Position numbers and translations under genes: made by a program. The notes beneath the pieces were generated by a model. It had not been told where the DNA came from. It searched no databases and saw only the letters and a list, made by a program, of their open reading frames with translations. Of a stretch of DNA of 64,000 bases, positions 35,842-45,418 are shown piece after piece. This DNA is from an uncultured Ruminiclostridium sp. (GTDB taxonomy: Bacteria; Bacillota; Clostridia; Oscillospirales; Ruminococcaceae), in NCBI GenBank assembly GCA_910588335.1, contig CAJUQV010000002.1, forward strand, positions 127,873 to 191,872, in the 5' to 3' direction. Within the stretch, counting starts at the first letter, position 1. Each line of letters begins with the position of its first letter.

Positions 35842-37923
35842 ATGGCAATTAAAAACAACAGAGATTATGAAGTGGCTCTGCACTTTTTCCACGAAGGAAG
35901 CGCTACCGAAGCCTATGAGTTCTTTGGTTCGCATTTTTGTGAACAGAACGGGAAAAAAGGCGTTGTATTCCGCGTATGGGCTCCTCATGCGAGTTCGGTC
36001 AGCGTAGTTGGTGATTTTAACCACTGGGACAGATTTCAAAACCGTATGCAGCGCGTAAGTACCGATGGAAGTGTGTGGGAGTTGTTTATTCCCGATTTGA
36101 AAAAATACGATATATATAAGTACAGCATTGAAAGTTCTCAGGGGCAGATAAAGCTTAAGGCCGACCCTTACGGTTATCATATGGAGACCAGACCAAACAC
36201 CGCTACTAAAATTTATGACATAGATGGATTTAAGTGGAACGATGAAAAATGGCTGAATGACCGCGCTTCAAAAAACATATATGACTCGGCCGTAAACATA
36301 TATGAGATACATCTTAATTCGTGGATGAACAAAAGAAACGAAGACGAGCTGTTTAACTATATGGAACTTGCCAAAAAGCTTATTCCGTATGTTAAGAAAA
36401 TGGGCTACACGCATATTGAGATAATGCCTGTTGCGGAATTTCCTTTCGATGGTTCTTGGGGGTATCAGCAAATAGGATACTACGCGCCTACCTCACGCTT
36501 TGGAACCCCTCACGATTTTATGGAATTTGTGGATTTCTGCCATCAGAATGAAATCGGACTTATCCTTGACTGGGTTCCTGCCCATTTTCCGAAGGACGCG
36601 GCGGGTCTTTATGAGTTTGACGGCGGTTACTGCTATGAATATGCCGAACCGCTGAAGAGGGAACATCTTAACTGGGGTACCAGAGTTTTTGACTGGGGCA
36701 AGCCGGAAGTACAGAGTTTCCTTATTTCCAACGCTAATTACTGGATAGATAAATATCATCTTGACGGACTTCGCGTGGATGCGGTGGCGTCTATGCTTTA
36801 TTTGGACTATGACCGCAAGGACGGACAGTGGCAGAGAAACATAAGAGGCGGAAACGAGAATCTGGAAGCCATAGCGTTTTTGCAGAAACTGAATACCTCG
36901 CTTTTCGGCAAACATGAAAATATACTTATGATAGCTGAGGAATCCACCGCTTGGCCTATGGTGACAAAGCCGGCCGATGTGGGCGGATTGGGATTTAACT
37001 TTAAGTGGAACATGGGCTGGATGAACGATATGATCGCATATATGTCCATGAACCCCGAATACCGTCCTTACCATCACAATATGCTCACCTTCTCTTTCTA
37101 CTATGCTTTTTCCGAAAATTTCATTCTTCCGATTTCCCACGACGAGGTTGTATACGGAAAATGCTCGATGTTGGATAAGATGAGCGGCCCCCGCGACAAA
37201 AGATTTGCCTCGCTCAGAACCTTCCTCTCTTATATGACCGCCCACCCCGGAAAGAAGCTTATGTTTATGGGACAGGAATTTGCTCAATTCAAAGAGTGGA
37301 ATTATAAAACGGGACTTGATTGGGACGTGTTGGAATTTGACGAGCATAAGAAGCACCAATATTTTGTTGAGGAGCTTAACAAATTTTACAACGAACACAA
37401 AGAACTTTGGGAAGCCGACAGTGATTGGAGCGGCTTTAAGTGGATAAGCAGCGACGACAACTCTAACTCGGTAATTGTGTTCCGACGTTTTGACAGAAGC
37501 GGTAACGAGTTGGTGGTTGTATGCAACTTCCAGCCTAATTACCATGAACAATACAGCTTTGGTGTTCCTTTTTACGCCGATTATGAGGAGATATTCACTA
37601 CGGAAAAACCGGAATACGGCGGTGGCGCAGTATTCAACGGAACCGTTGCCTCGCAGAATGAGCCTATGCACAGCGAACCTTATTCGCTTACCATCAAGAT
37701 TGCGCCCATGTCTGCTATGTTCTTTAAAGCCAAAAATATCCGCACTCCCGAAGACGATCTGAAAAAAGAAGGGGAAAAGAAGAAAAAAAACGCGGCCAAA
37801 AATCTTGATACCGTAAAAGAGCCGGCTGCAAAAAAAATATCCTCCGCTAATGCCGACAAAACGAAAGCTCCCGCGAAGAAAGCCGCCAAACCTGTTAAAA
37901 AAGCGTCTAAATCCAAAAAATAA
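35842..37923 (+). CDS. glgB: GlgB, 1,4-alpha-glucan branching enzyme
   Basis: GlgB makes alpha-1,6 branches in glycogen. The 693-residue protein has an N-terminal CBM48 domain (VVFRVWAPHASSVSVVGDFN), then the GH13 barrel with IEIMPVAEFPFDGSWGYQ, catalytic Asp in GLRVDAVASMLY, Glu in LMIAEESTAWP, and LPISHDEVVYGKCSM. The last 50 residues are an unusual Lys/Ala/Pro-rich tail (for example APAKKAAKPVKKASK), absent from most branching enzymes. I start at the ATG at 35842 (RBS AAAGG). glgC and glgD follow. Confidence 0.96.
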   Translation: MAIKNNRDYEVALHFFHEGSATEAYEFFGSHFCEQNGKKGVVFRVWAPHASSVSVVGDFNHWDRFQNRMQRVSTDGSVWELFIPDLKKYDIYKYSIESSQGQIKLKADPYGYHMETRPNTATKIYDIDGFKWNDEKWLNDRASKNIYDSAVNIYEIHLNSWMNKRNEDELFNYMELAKKLIPYVKKMGYTHIEIMPVAEFPFDGSWGYQQIGYYAPTSRFGTPHDFMEFVDFCHQNEIGLILDWVPAHFPKDAAGLYEFDGGYCYEYAEPLKREHLNWGTRVFDWGKPEVQSFLISNANYWIDKYHLDGLRVDAVASMLYLDYDRKDGQWQRNIRGGNENLEAIAFLQKLNTSLFGKHENILMIAEESTAWPMVTKPADVGGLGFNFKWNMGWMNDMIAYMSMNPEYRPYHHNMLTFSFYYAFSENFILPISHDEVVYGKCSMLDKMSGPRDKRFASLRTFLSYMTAHPGKKLMFMGQEFAQFKEWNYKTGLDWDVLEFDEHKKHQYFVEELNKFYNEHKELWEADSDWSGFKWISSDDNSNSVIVFRRFDRSGNELVVVCNFQPNYHEQYSFGVPFYADYEEIFTTEKPEYGGGAVFNGTVASQNEPMHSEPYSLTIKIAPMSAMFFKAKNIRTPEDDLKKEGEKKKKNAAKNLDTVKEPAAKKISSANADKTKAPAKKAAKPVKKASKSKK

Positions 37924-37969
37924 ACAAAACCGATCCAATTTAAAACAAAAAATATCTGGAGGCAAAATT

Positions 37970-39175
37970 ATGAACCATGTAAAAAAAGAAATCGTTGCCA
38001 TGCTTTTGGCGGGCGGACAGGGAAGCAGACTGTACGCTTTGACTCAGGATATGGCAAAGCCCGCCGTTCCTTACGGCGGTAAATACCGAATTATTGATTT
38101 TCCGCTTTCCAACTGCATTAATTCGGGTATCGACACAGTAGGTGTTCTCACCCAGTATCAGCCACTTGTATTGAGCGAATATATCGGAAACGGTCAGCCT
38201 TGGGATCTTAACCGTACTCACGGCGGCGTTCATGTATTGCCTCCGTACGAAACTGCTTCCGGAAAAAGCTGGTACGCCGGTACCGCTAATGCCATTTATC
38301 AGAATATGAGCTTTGTGGATCGCTACAATCCCGAATATGTTGCTATTCTTTCTGGAGATCATATCTATAAAATGGATTATAGCGAAATGTTGGATTTCCA
38401 TAAAAAACATAACGCCGACGCTACCATAGCCGTTCTTGAAGTGCCTTTGGAGGAAGCGAGCCGTTTCGGAATTATGTCCGTGGACGAAAACGACGTTATA
38501 ACCGAGTTTGCGGAAAAACCCAAGGAACCCAAATCCAACTTGGCGTCAATGGGCGTGTACATTTTCAGTTGGAAAGTGCTCAAGCAATATCTTGTCGCAA
38601 ACGAAAAGGATGAAAACGCAACAAAAGACTTTGGAAAAAATATAATACCCGATATGCTTGCCGATAAGTGCAAAATGGTGGCCTATCATTTCTCACATTA
38701 TTGGAAGGACGTAGGGACTATAGACAGTCTGTGGGAAGCCAATATGGACTGTCTCGACCCCAATGTTCCCCTTAACCTTTACGACAACAACTGGAAGATA
38801 TACTCGCGCAACCCCGTTATGCCTCCTCATTACGCCGGATCTAACAGCAAGATCGAAAATTCTATGGTTGCCGAAGGCTGTAATATTTACGGTACGGTGG
38901 ACTTTTCAATTCTGTTTTCCGGCGTTACGGTGGAAGAGGGCGCTGTAGTACGCGACAGCATTATAATGCCCAATACCGTTATCAAGAAAGACGCCGTAAT
39001 CGAATATTCAATAGTCGGTGAGGACTGCATAATAGGAGAGGGCTCTCATATAGGCGAACGCCCCGAAACCACTATTGATAAAGACAAATGGGGAATTGCG
39101 GTTGTCGGACATAAGGTAAATATCAGCGACAATACCGAGGTCAAAGCAAAGGCGATGATCTCCGAATCTGTCTGA
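37970..39175 (+). CDS. glgC: GlgC, glucose-1-phosphate adenylyltransferase
   Basis: GlgC makes ADP-glucose, the committed step of glycogen synthesis. The 401-residue protein has the nucleotide-binding GGQGSRLYALT, AKPAVPYGGKYRIIDFPLSN, GTANAIYQNM and GDHIYKMDY motifs, followed by a left-handed beta-helix (VAEGCNIYGTVDFSILFSG, VVRDSIIMPNTVIKKDAVIE). RBS GGAGG. It is paired with glgD, as in B. subtilis and Clostridia, where the two form a heteromeric enzyme. Confidence 0.96.
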   Translation: MNHVKKEIVAMLLAGGQGSRLYALTQDMAKPAVPYGGKYRIIDFPLSNCINSGIDTVGVLTQYQPLVLSEYIGNGQPWDLNRTHGGVHVLPPYETASGKSWYAGTANAIYQNMSFVDRYNPEYVAILSGDHIYKMDYSEMLDFHKKHNADATIAVLEVPLEEASRFGIMSVDENDVITEFAEKPKEPKSNLASMGVYIFSWKVLKQYLVANEKDENATKDFGKNIIPDMLADKCKMVAYHFSHYWKDVGTIDSLWEANMDCLDPNVPLNLYDNNWKIYSRNPVMPPHYAGSNSKIENSMVAEGCNIYGTVDFSILFSGVTVEEGAVVRDSIIMPNTVIKKDAVIEYSIVGEDCIIGEGSHIGERPETTIDKDKWGIAVVGHKVNISDNTEVKAKAMISESV

Positions 39176-39228
39176 ACGGCACTGACGATCATAATTTTTT
39201 GAACAGAAACAGAAAGGAATTAAATTTT

Positions 39229-40353
39229 ATGTCTAATATGTCTAATGTGCTGGGCTTGATTTTTGCCAATATGCATGACAGCACCATTTCCGACCTTACT
39301 AAACTTCGCACTATGGGAAGCGTTCCATTCGGCGCGAGGTACAGACTTATCGACTTTACTCTTTCAAACATGGTAAACAGCGGAATCAATACCGTAGGCG
39401 TCATAACCAAGGCAAATTATCAGTCGCTTATCGATCATATCGGTTCGGGAGCGGAATGGGATCTTTCCAGAAAGACCGGCGGTCTTCACATTCTCCCTCC
39501 CTACGGTCATATCAACGGCGGGCTTTATAGAGGAAGACTTGAGGCGCTGGCCGGAGTGCTCGACTTTATACGGCATAATGACGCGGAGTATGTACTTATA
39601 AGCGACACCGATGTTATCGCCAATATTGATCTTAAAAAGGTACTTGAGAATCACGAGAGAACAGATGCCGACATTACGGTAATCTATGCAAAGACGGTAT
39701 GCGACGCCGAGCGCGCCCGCACCAAAACAATTCTCAGCGTTAACGATACGGGCAAGGTATATGATGTTCTTGTACGTCCCGAAATAAGCGGAGAACACAA
39801 TGTGAGCCTTAATATGTTCCTTATGAAAAAGGAATTTTTACAGAAGCTCATTATCGACAAGGCAGGCAAGAACTTATACAGCTTTGAAGTTGACGTACTC
39901 CAGCATATGTTGAGTGATCTCAATATTTACGGATATAAGTTTGAGGGATACAACGCACAGATAGACTGCATCAAAACTTATTTTGCCGCAAATATGGAGC
40001 TGATGAATTCTCATGTACGCAAGGAACTTTTTATAGGTGATTCTCCCATATATACCAAGGTACGTGATGAAGCTCCCGCTAAATACGGTCTGGATTCCGA
40101 ATGCAAGAACTCTATCGTTGCCGACGGCTGCATAATCGAAGGTAAAGTAGAAAATAGCGTGCTCTTCAGAGGCGTTAAAATCGGAAAGAACGCTGTTGTG
40201 AAAAACTGTATTTTAATGCAGGACACCGTTGTGGGCGAGAAATGTGAAATGAATTACGTTATTACCGATAAGGACGTAATGATCGGAAATTACCGCAGCA
40301 TAGGCGGTACGGAAGCTTATCCTATATTTGTGGGAAAAGGCGCTTCCGTTTAA
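39229..40353 (+). CDS. glgD: GlgD, ADP-glucose pyrophosphorylase regulatory-type subunit
   Basis: GlgD is the non-catalytic or weakly active partner of GlgC. The 374-residue protein shares the fold (GARYRLIDFTLSNMVNSGINT, then the beta-helix IVADGCIIEGKVENSVLFRG), but lacks the GGxGxRL loop at its start, having MSNVLGLIFANMHDST instead, which is the GlgD signature. It follows glgC by 53 bases with an RBS AAAGGA and is followed by a strong terminator. Confidence 0.94.
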   Translation: MSNMSNVLGLIFANMHDSTISDLTKLRTMGSVPFGARYRLIDFTLSNMVNSGINTVGVITKANYQSLIDHIGSGAEWDLSRKTGGLHILPPYGHINGGLYRGRLEALAGVLDFIRHNDAEYVLISDTDVIANIDLKKVLENHERTDADITVIYAKTVCDAERARTKTILSVNDTGKVYDVLVRPEISGEHNVSLNMFLMKKEFLQKLIIDKAGKNLYSFEVDVLQHMLSDLNIYGYKFEGYNAQIDCIKTYFAANMELMNSHVRKELFIGDSPIYTKVRDEAPAKYGLDSECKNSIVADGCIIEGKVENSVLFRGVKIGKNAVVKNCILMQDTVVGEKCEMNYVITDKDVMIGNYRSIGGTEAYPIFVGKGASV

Positions 40354-40365
40354 ATGTTTGTTTCT

Positions 40366-40396
40366 AAAGAAAGTCGGCATACAGCCGACTTTCTTT
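40366..40396 (+). terminator. Terminator of the glg cluster
   Basis: AAAGAAAGTCGGC (40366-40378) and GCCGACTTTCTTT (40384-40396) form a perfect 13-bp stem with a 5-base loop. Confidence 0.85.
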
Positions 40397-40425
40397 AAAT
40401 TATTTCAAAAATGTAACTCATATGC

Positions 40426-40454
40426 TTTACTTTTTCGGTAATTTGGTATATAAT
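40426..40454 (+). promoter_or_regulatory. Promoter of the PPK2 gene
   Basis: TTTACT (40426-40431) and TATAAT (40449-40454) with a 17-base spacer, 67 bases before the start codon. Confidence 0.5.
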
Positions 40455-40520
40455 ATAAATAAATTAAGTTCACCCAAAAAGCAGGTACGCAAAAATATAC
40501 ATAAAGAAAGGAATTATCCC

Positions 40521-42023
40521 ATGCTTGACAGATATATTCAAAGTGAACAGCCTGTTGCGGATAAAGAAGTCTATAAGGGACAGGCGGAGGTTCTTAAAAC
40601 ACGTTTAAGGGCGATGGAACAGGAAATTAAAGCTAAAAAGCTTCCGGTTATCATTTTGTTTGAAGGCTGGGGCGCTTCAGGCAAGGGATATGTTATCAGT
40701 AAGACCATAAATTGTCTCGATCCCCGTTCTTATAAGGTATATTCCACAGTTAAAGCTACCGAAGCGGAAAAGCGTATGCCTCTTATGTATCGCTTCTGGG
40801 ACAATATACCTGAAAAAGGCAAGTTTTGCATATACGACCGAAGCTGGTATCAGGAGATAGTACCCGCCTCGTTGGAAGAGAACATGAGTGAAGAGGACGT
40901 TGTGGAACGTATGAATATGACCAACGTTTTTGAAAGGCAGCTCACCGACGACGGATACCTTATAGTGAAATTTTTTCTCCAGATTGACCGCAGGGAACAG
41001 AAGCGCCGATTCAAAAAACTTCTGGACAGCAAGGCGACAAACTGGAGAGTAACGGATCTTGACCTTAAGAGAAACCGCAATTATGAAAAATATTTTGTGG
41101 AATACGACAAAATGCTGGAGTATACCAACACCGAATACGCTCCATGGACGGTTATAAATTCCGACAATAAATACCGTACCGTCTGTGAGGTGTTCAAAAC
41201 CATTATATCTGCTGTGGATTCCAAGCTGATGAATAAACCGCTTGAAATTGGCGAGACTCCTAAGCGAAAGATAGCAAAGGAAATTTTCACCATGGCTACC
41301 AAGCCCCCGCTTTCATTGGTAAAGCTGGATAAAACTTTAAGCGACGATATATACTCCGAGGAGCTAAAAAAACAGCAAAAAAGGCTTGCCAAACTGCATC
41401 AGAAACTGTACGCGGGGAAACTTCCCGTTGTTATATGCTTTGAGGGCTGGGATGCAGCAGGAAAGGGAGGCACCATCAGAAGAATAGCCTCCGCTCTTGA
41501 TCCGAGGGGATTTGAAGCGGTGCCTATTGCCGCTCCCGAACCAAGGGAGCTGAACCGTCATTATCTGTGGAGATTTTGGGAGCACTTGCCTAAAACGGGT
41601 CATGTGGTGATTTTTGACCGCACATGGTACGGAAGAGTTATGGTGGAGCGCATAGAGGGAATCACCGAGGAAAAGCGCTGGCGTGCGGCATATCAGGAAA
41701 TAAACGAATTTGAGAACAACCTTTTTGAAAACGGCATTTTGGTGCTTAAATTCTGGATGCACATTGACAGGGATGAACAGCTTCGCCGCTTCAACGACCG
41801 TATGAATACTCCCGAAAAGCGTTGGAAAATAACCGACGAGGACTGGAGAAACCGCGATAAGTGGGATCAGTACGAAGCCGCTGTAAACGAAATGCTTCAG
41901 AAAACCTCCACCGATTTTGCCCCTTGGCATGTTATAGAAAACAACGACAAAAAATACGGCAGAATAAGAACTCTTAATATAATCAATGATACTATTGAAA
42001 TGTGGATAGAGAAACACAGCTGA
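40521..42023 (+). CDS. Two-domain PPK2-family polyphosphate:AMP phosphotransferase
   Basis: A 500-residue protein with two PPK2 domains in tandem. The first P-loop is FEGWGASGKGYVI (about residue 50) with YDRSWYQEIV, and the second is FEGWDAAGKGGTIRR (about residue 310) with FDRTWYGRVMVERI. Two-domain PPK2 proteins (class II, Pap-type) phosphorylate AMP to ADP using polyphosphate. It therefore links energy storage in polyphosphate with the adjacent glycogen cluster. I start at the ATG at 40521 (RBS AAAGGA) rather than 40422. Confidence 0.9.
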   Translation: MLDRYIQSEQPVADKEVYKGQAEVLKTRLRAMEQEIKAKKLPVIILFEGWGASGKGYVISKTINCLDPRSYKVYSTVKATEAEKRMPLMYRFWDNIPEKGKFCIYDRSWYQEIVPASLEENMSEEDVVERMNMTNVFERQLTDDGYLIVKFFLQIDRREQKRRFKKLLDSKATNWRVTDLDLKRNRNYEKYFVEYDKMLEYTNTEYAPWTVINSDNKYRTVCEVFKTIISAVDSKLMNKPLEIGETPKRKIAKEIFTMATKPPLSLVKLDKTLSDDIYSEELKKQQKRLAKLHQKLYAGKLPVVICFEGWDAAGKGGTIRRIASALDPRGFEAVPIAAPEPRELNRHYLWRFWEHLPKTGHVVIFDRTWYGRVMVERIEGITEEKRWRAAYQEINEFENNLFENGILVLKFWMHIDRDEQLRRFNDRMNTPEKRWKITDEDWRNRDKWDQYEAAVNEMLQKTSTDFAPWHVIENNDKKYGRIRTLNIINDTIEMWIEKHS

Positions 42024-42093
42024 AACATAAGAACCTGTTCACATAGGAATGGTTCCAAATTATATTTTGCAACAATTTATTCGGGAGAAATAT

Positions 42094-42546
42094 ATGGAAG
42101 TTTTATTTGGAACAACAGACGATATTGCGCCATGGATGAAGCTGGTAAAAAGTGTCAGCTCAAACTTTCCGGGATTGGAAACCGAAGAGCTGATCAATGA
42201 ACACATGGACACGGTTATAAAGTTTATGAGCAGGCATGAAGCTCTTTGGGTAAAAAACGGAGAAAAAGCCGCCGGAGTATTGCTTTTTTCCAAAAAACAC
42301 AATATGATTTGCTGTTTGGCGGTGTCTCCCGAATGCAGAAGAAAGGGAATTGCTTCACTGCTGCTGACAAAAGCGCTGAGTCTTTTGGACAGGAGCAGAA
42401 ATATAACAGTGTCCACATTTAGAGAAAATGATGAAAAGGGAAGGGCACCGAGAGCGCTGTATAAAAAATTCGGTTTTGAGGAGGGGGAGTTTTTGGAGGA
42501 ATTCGGTTATCCTAACCAGAAGTTCGTTTTATCTCGTATTGATTAA
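42094..42546 (+). CDS. GNAT-family N-acetyltransferase
   Basis: A 150-residue GNAT protein. The acetyl-CoA-binding motif A is LAVSPECRRKGIASLLLTKAL (R-x-x-G-x-A form, about residues 75-95; Q replaced by R), and motif B is ALYKKFGFEEGEF. The substrate is unknown. I start at the ATG at 42094 (RBS GGGAGA). yicC follows with its own promoter. Confidence 0.85.
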   Translation: MEVLFGTTDDIAPWMKLVKSVSSNFPGLETEELINEHMDTVIKFMSRHEALWVKNGEKAAGVLLFSKKHNMICCLAVSPECRRKGIASLLLTKALSLLDRSRNITVSTFRENDEKGRAPRALYKKFGFEEGEFLEEFGYPNQKFVLSRID

Positions 42547-42563
42547 ATTTATTCGGACAAAAC

Positions 42564-42592
42564 TTGACAAATTGTTTTTAAAAGTGTACAAT
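42564..42592 (+). promoter_or_regulatory. Promoter of yicC
   Basis: TTGACA (42564-42569) and TACAAT (42587-42592) with a 17-base spacer, 48 bases before the start at 42641. Confidence 0.7.
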
Positions 42593-42640
42593 ATGAAAGT
42601 AACTTTTTTAAAAATAAATTATCGGGAAGGTGACTTTATA

Positions 42641-43516
42641 ATGCGCAGTATGACCGGATTCGGAAGGTCAAGGGGTATTGTAGGCGGAAAGGAATATCTG
42701 GTTGAAATACGTTCGGTGAACAGCCGATACTGTGAGCTTTCCGCTAAAATACCCCGCGGCTATACATATCTGGAAGAGAAGCTCAAAACTCTTGTCAAAG
42801 GAAAAATCAGCAGGGGAAAAGCGGAGGTTTTTCTGTCGGTGACTGATGTGGAAAGCCGTTCTACTGCTGTTACCGTCAATATTCCGGTTGTCAGAAATTA
42901 CCTTGACGAGCTTCGCAGGTGTGCTGGAGAGCTTGGTCTAAACGACAATTTGGCGCTTACGGACATTTTTCGTATGACCGACGCGTTTACCGTTATAAGA
43001 ACCGAATCGGACGAAGATGAAATCTGGAACGCCGTAAACTCCGTGACAGAGGAAGCGTTGGAACGGTTTGATGAAATGCGCCGCATCGAAGGCGAAAAGC
43101 TTAAGACCGACGTATTGGAAAAGCTCAGCAATATTGAAAAGATGACGAAGAAAGTAGAAGAACAGTCTCCGAAAACTACCGAAGCCTATCGCTGCAAGCT
43201 TTTGGAAAAAATAAAGGAAATTTTAGAGGACAAGCAGGTAGACGAACAGCGTATTCTCACCGAAGCCGCCATATTTGCCGAAAAAACGGCCGTTGATGAG
43301 GAAACGGTAAGGTTGCGTTCTCATTTCAAGCAGTTCAGGGAAATGTGCGAAAGCGTTGAACCTATCGGAAGAAAGCTTGATTTTATGGTTCAGGAAATAA
43401 ACAGGGAATCCAATACTATCGGTTCAAAGGCGCAGGACGTGGAGATAACAAAGTTGGTTATTGAAATGAAGAGCGAAATAGAAAAAATAAGGGAACAAAT
43501 TCAGAATATTGAATAG
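42641..43516 (+). CDS. YicC family protein (endoribonuclease-type)
   Basis: A 291-residue YicC/YloC-family protein; family members are endoribonucleases involved in RNA turnover and stress. It has the conserved N-terminus RSMTGFGRSR, the segment EIRSVNSRYCELSAKIPR, and the C-terminal DUF1732 region RLRSHFKQF and LDFMVQEINRESNTIGSKAQ. I start at the ATG at 42641 (RBS GGGAAGG). In B. subtilis the homologue precedes gmk and rpoZ, but here a terminator follows, so that linkage is lost. Confidence 0.93.
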   Translation: MRSMTGFGRSRGIVGGKEYLVEIRSVNSRYCELSAKIPRGYTYLEEKLKTLVKGKISRGKAEVFLSVTDVESRSTAVTVNIPVVRNYLDELRRCAGELGLNDNLALTDIFRMTDAFTVIRTESDEDEIWNAVNSVTEEALERFDEMRRIEGEKLKTDVLEKLSNIEKMTKKVEEQSPKTTEAYRCKLLEKIKEILEDKQVDEQRILTEAAIFAEKTAVDEETVRLRSHFKQFREMCESVEPIGRKLDFMVQEINRESNTIGSKAQDVEITKLVIEMKSEIEKIREQIQNIE

Positions 43517-43530
43517 TTTAAAAACAAGAT

Positions 43531-43571
43531 AAAAAAACAAGCCTTGACGAAAAACCAAAGCTTGTTTTTTT
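43531..43571. terminator. Bidirectional terminator after yicC
   Basis: AAAAAAACAAGC (43531-43542) pairs with GCTTGTTTTTTT (43560-43571). The T-runs on both strands suit the convergent genes on either side. Confidence 0.8.
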
Positions 43572-43573
43572 AG

Positions 43574-44077
43574 CTATTTTACGTAATAACAATAATCCAG
43601 TATAATATTCCCCTTATCATCGGGAGTGGTAAATCTCGGACAAAGACAATTTTCAAAGGACCAAACGCCCCCTCTTTCGTCCCGCCAAATCTTCATACCC
43701 ATATTTTCCACCGCTTCACGGCAGCCGCTTGTATCATGAACCTCGCTTTCATTTCCGTAAATAAAGCAGGTTCCCAGTCCAACGGCAGGGAAGTCGACGC
43801 TTTCAAAACCTTCGGGAACTTCGGTATCGGCAGGAGTAAACATTCCGATCCAATACTCGAAGGGCTGCCCCTCACAGCGGCGTTCCAGCCCCACATATCC
43901 ACCGCCGTTCTCCCATATCCTGCGAATGGAGTCAACCCCGCCCATCGCCTTTTCCAGTTGATCGAACCAGCCGTTTGAAAACCAATCTCCCCACCAACCG
44001 CCGAAATCGGGATATTTTTTTCCTATAAACCGCATGGCCGGTACGGATTCTTTAAAAGTTTTTATTATTTCCGCCAT
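43574..44077 (-). CDS. GyrI-like effector-binding domain protein
   Basis: A 167-residue protein resembling the GyrI-like small-molecule-binding domain (AraC_E_bind): VPAMRFIGKKYPDFGGWWG at the N-terminus, then GYVGLERRCEGQPFEYWIGM and VDFPAVGLGTCFIYG, and a C-terminal GNIILDYCYYVK. No DNA-binding domain is attached. I start at 44077, 8 bases after AAAGGA; a longer version to 44095 is possible. It probably has its own transcript. Confidence 0.75.
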   Translation of the reverse strand: MAEIIKTFKESVPAMRFIGKKYPDFGGWWGDWFSNGWFDQLEKAMGGVDSIRRIWENGGGYVGLERRCEGQPFEYWIGMFTPADTEVPEGFESVDFPAVGLGTCFIYGNESEVHDTSGCREAVENMGMKIWRDERGGVWSFENCLCPRFTTPDDKGNIILDYCYYVK

Positions 44078-44134
44078 TTTTTCAATTCCTTTCAAACTTT
44101 TTTATCAGAAAACCATTCCTATTGGAACAGTTTT

Positions 44135-45220
44135 TTAATCTCCAAATGAAATCCCGATGTCTCTCGCCGCAACAACCACCTTATCGTCGGGTGGAACAAA
44201 TTTGGTTTTCATAGTAACGTCAGACAGCTTATTCTCTCCTATTTCGACGCCGATTTTAGCCACAGAATATCCGTACTTTTCCTCCGAAATAAGCGTAGCC
44301 GCCCTTGCGCCGAATTGTGTGGCGAGTACTCTGTCATACGCCGAAGGACTTCCGCCTCTGAGCATATGTCCCGGCACCACGGTACGGGTTTCAAAGCCCG
44401 TTATCCTTTCGATATCCTTGGCGATCCTTAAAGTAGCCGTATTATAGCCGCTTTCGGATCTCACCCTCATTCTGTCTTTTTTCTTCATTTTGGATTCTTC
44501 AACGTCCATACAGCCTTCGGCCACCGCCAAAATAGAGAAGGACTTTCCCGACTTTGCTCTTTCTTCCACAGCTTTTGCTACCTTATTTATATTATAAGGG
44601 ATTTCGGGAATAAGAATAATATCCGCGCCGCCCGCTACGCCCGTGTATAATGTGAGCCAGCCCGCTTTGTTGCCCATTATTTCTATCACCATAACGCGAC
44701 TGTGTGAATTGGCGGTAGTGTGTATACGGTCAACCACCTCCGTACCTATATCCACCGCCGTGTGAAAACCGAAAGTAACCGAAGTGCCCCAGATGTCGTT
44801 ATCAATTGTCTTGGGGAGTCCTATAACGTTCAATCCCTCCTCCGATAAAAGATTTGCCGTCTTGTGAGTGCCGTTTCCGCCTAAAGTCAAGAGGCAGTCA
44901 AGCTTGCGGTTTTTATAGGTCTGTTTCATTTCCGCTACCTTGTCTATGTTGTCGTCCTCCACAACCTGCATAAGCTTATAGGGAGTTCTTCGCGTACCCA
45001 ATATTGTGCCGCCTTGGGTAAGTATTCCTGAAAAATCCGACTGCTTCATTTCCCAGCACTCGTTGTGTATAAGCCCGTGAAAGCCGTCGGAGATGCCTAT
45101 TATCTCCACCTTGTCATCTCCCAGCTCATTGTAACAGGCCTTTGCCACGCCTCTTATAGTGGCGTTAAGCCCCGGGCAGTCACCTCCGCTTGTTAAAATA
45201 CCTATTCTGCGTTTTGCCAT
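44135..45220 (-). CDS. pfkA: 6-phosphofructokinase
   Basis: This is the key glycolytic enzyme that phosphorylates fructose-6-phosphate. The 361-residue protein has ILTSGGDCPGLNATIRG, TLGGNGTHKTANLLSE, the catalytic loop LPKTIDNDIWGTSVTFG and the substrate-binding MVIEIMGNKAGWLTL. The donor site combines Gly (GGNG, ATP-like position 104) with Lys in PKTIDND (position 124, as in PPi enzymes), so ATP is likely but not certain. Fructose-6-phosphate from the xylose/transaldolase genes downstream feeds this step. Confidence 0.93.
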   Translation of the reverse strand: MAKRRIGILTSGGDCPGLNATIRGVAKACYNELGDDKVEIIGISDGFHGLIHNECWEMKQSDFSGILTQGGTILGTRRTPYKLMQVVEDDNIDKVAEMKQTYKNRKLDCLLTLGGNGTHKTANLLSEEGLNVIGLPKTIDNDIWGTSVTFGFHTAVDIGTEVVDRIHTTANSHSRVMVIEIMGNKAGWLTLYTGVAGGADIILIPEIPYNINKVAKAVEERAKSGKSFSILAVAEGCMDVEESKMKKKDRMRVRSESGYNTATLRIAKDIERITGFETRTVVPGHMLRGGSPSAYDRVLATQFGARAATLISEEKYGYSVAKIGVEIGENKLSDVTMKTKFVPPDDKVVVAARDIGISFGD

Positions 45221-45356
45221 TGCGGTTGTCCTTTCTTAAAAAAGATATCATCTATTTTATTTATTTTTTTGATTCTTCCGATATAATTATACAGCAATCG
45301 GCTGTAAAGGTCAATATAAACATTGTAAAAATTTGTTTAAATCGCATAAATTTCTA

Positions 45357-45385
45357 TTGACAAAAGTTTAAGAATATATTACAAT
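45357..45385 (+). promoter_or_regulatory. Promoter of the xylose cluster
   Basis: TTGACA (45357-45362) and TACAAT (45380-45385) with a 17-base spacer, 67 bases before xylA. Confidence 0.75.
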
Positions 45386-45418
45386 ATTATGTAACGGACG
45401 GTAGTCTGCGATTGAAAA

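Noticed and set aside
36493..38001. A 502-codon minus-strand frame opposite glgB
   Set aside because: It is the antisense shadow of glgB, with Phe/Arg-rich composition and no RBS or family motif.
42026..42045. AAGAACCTGT-containing stretch similar to the arm of the repeat at 27,970
   Set aside because: Only about ten bases agree and no partner arm is present, so it does not support a MITE family.
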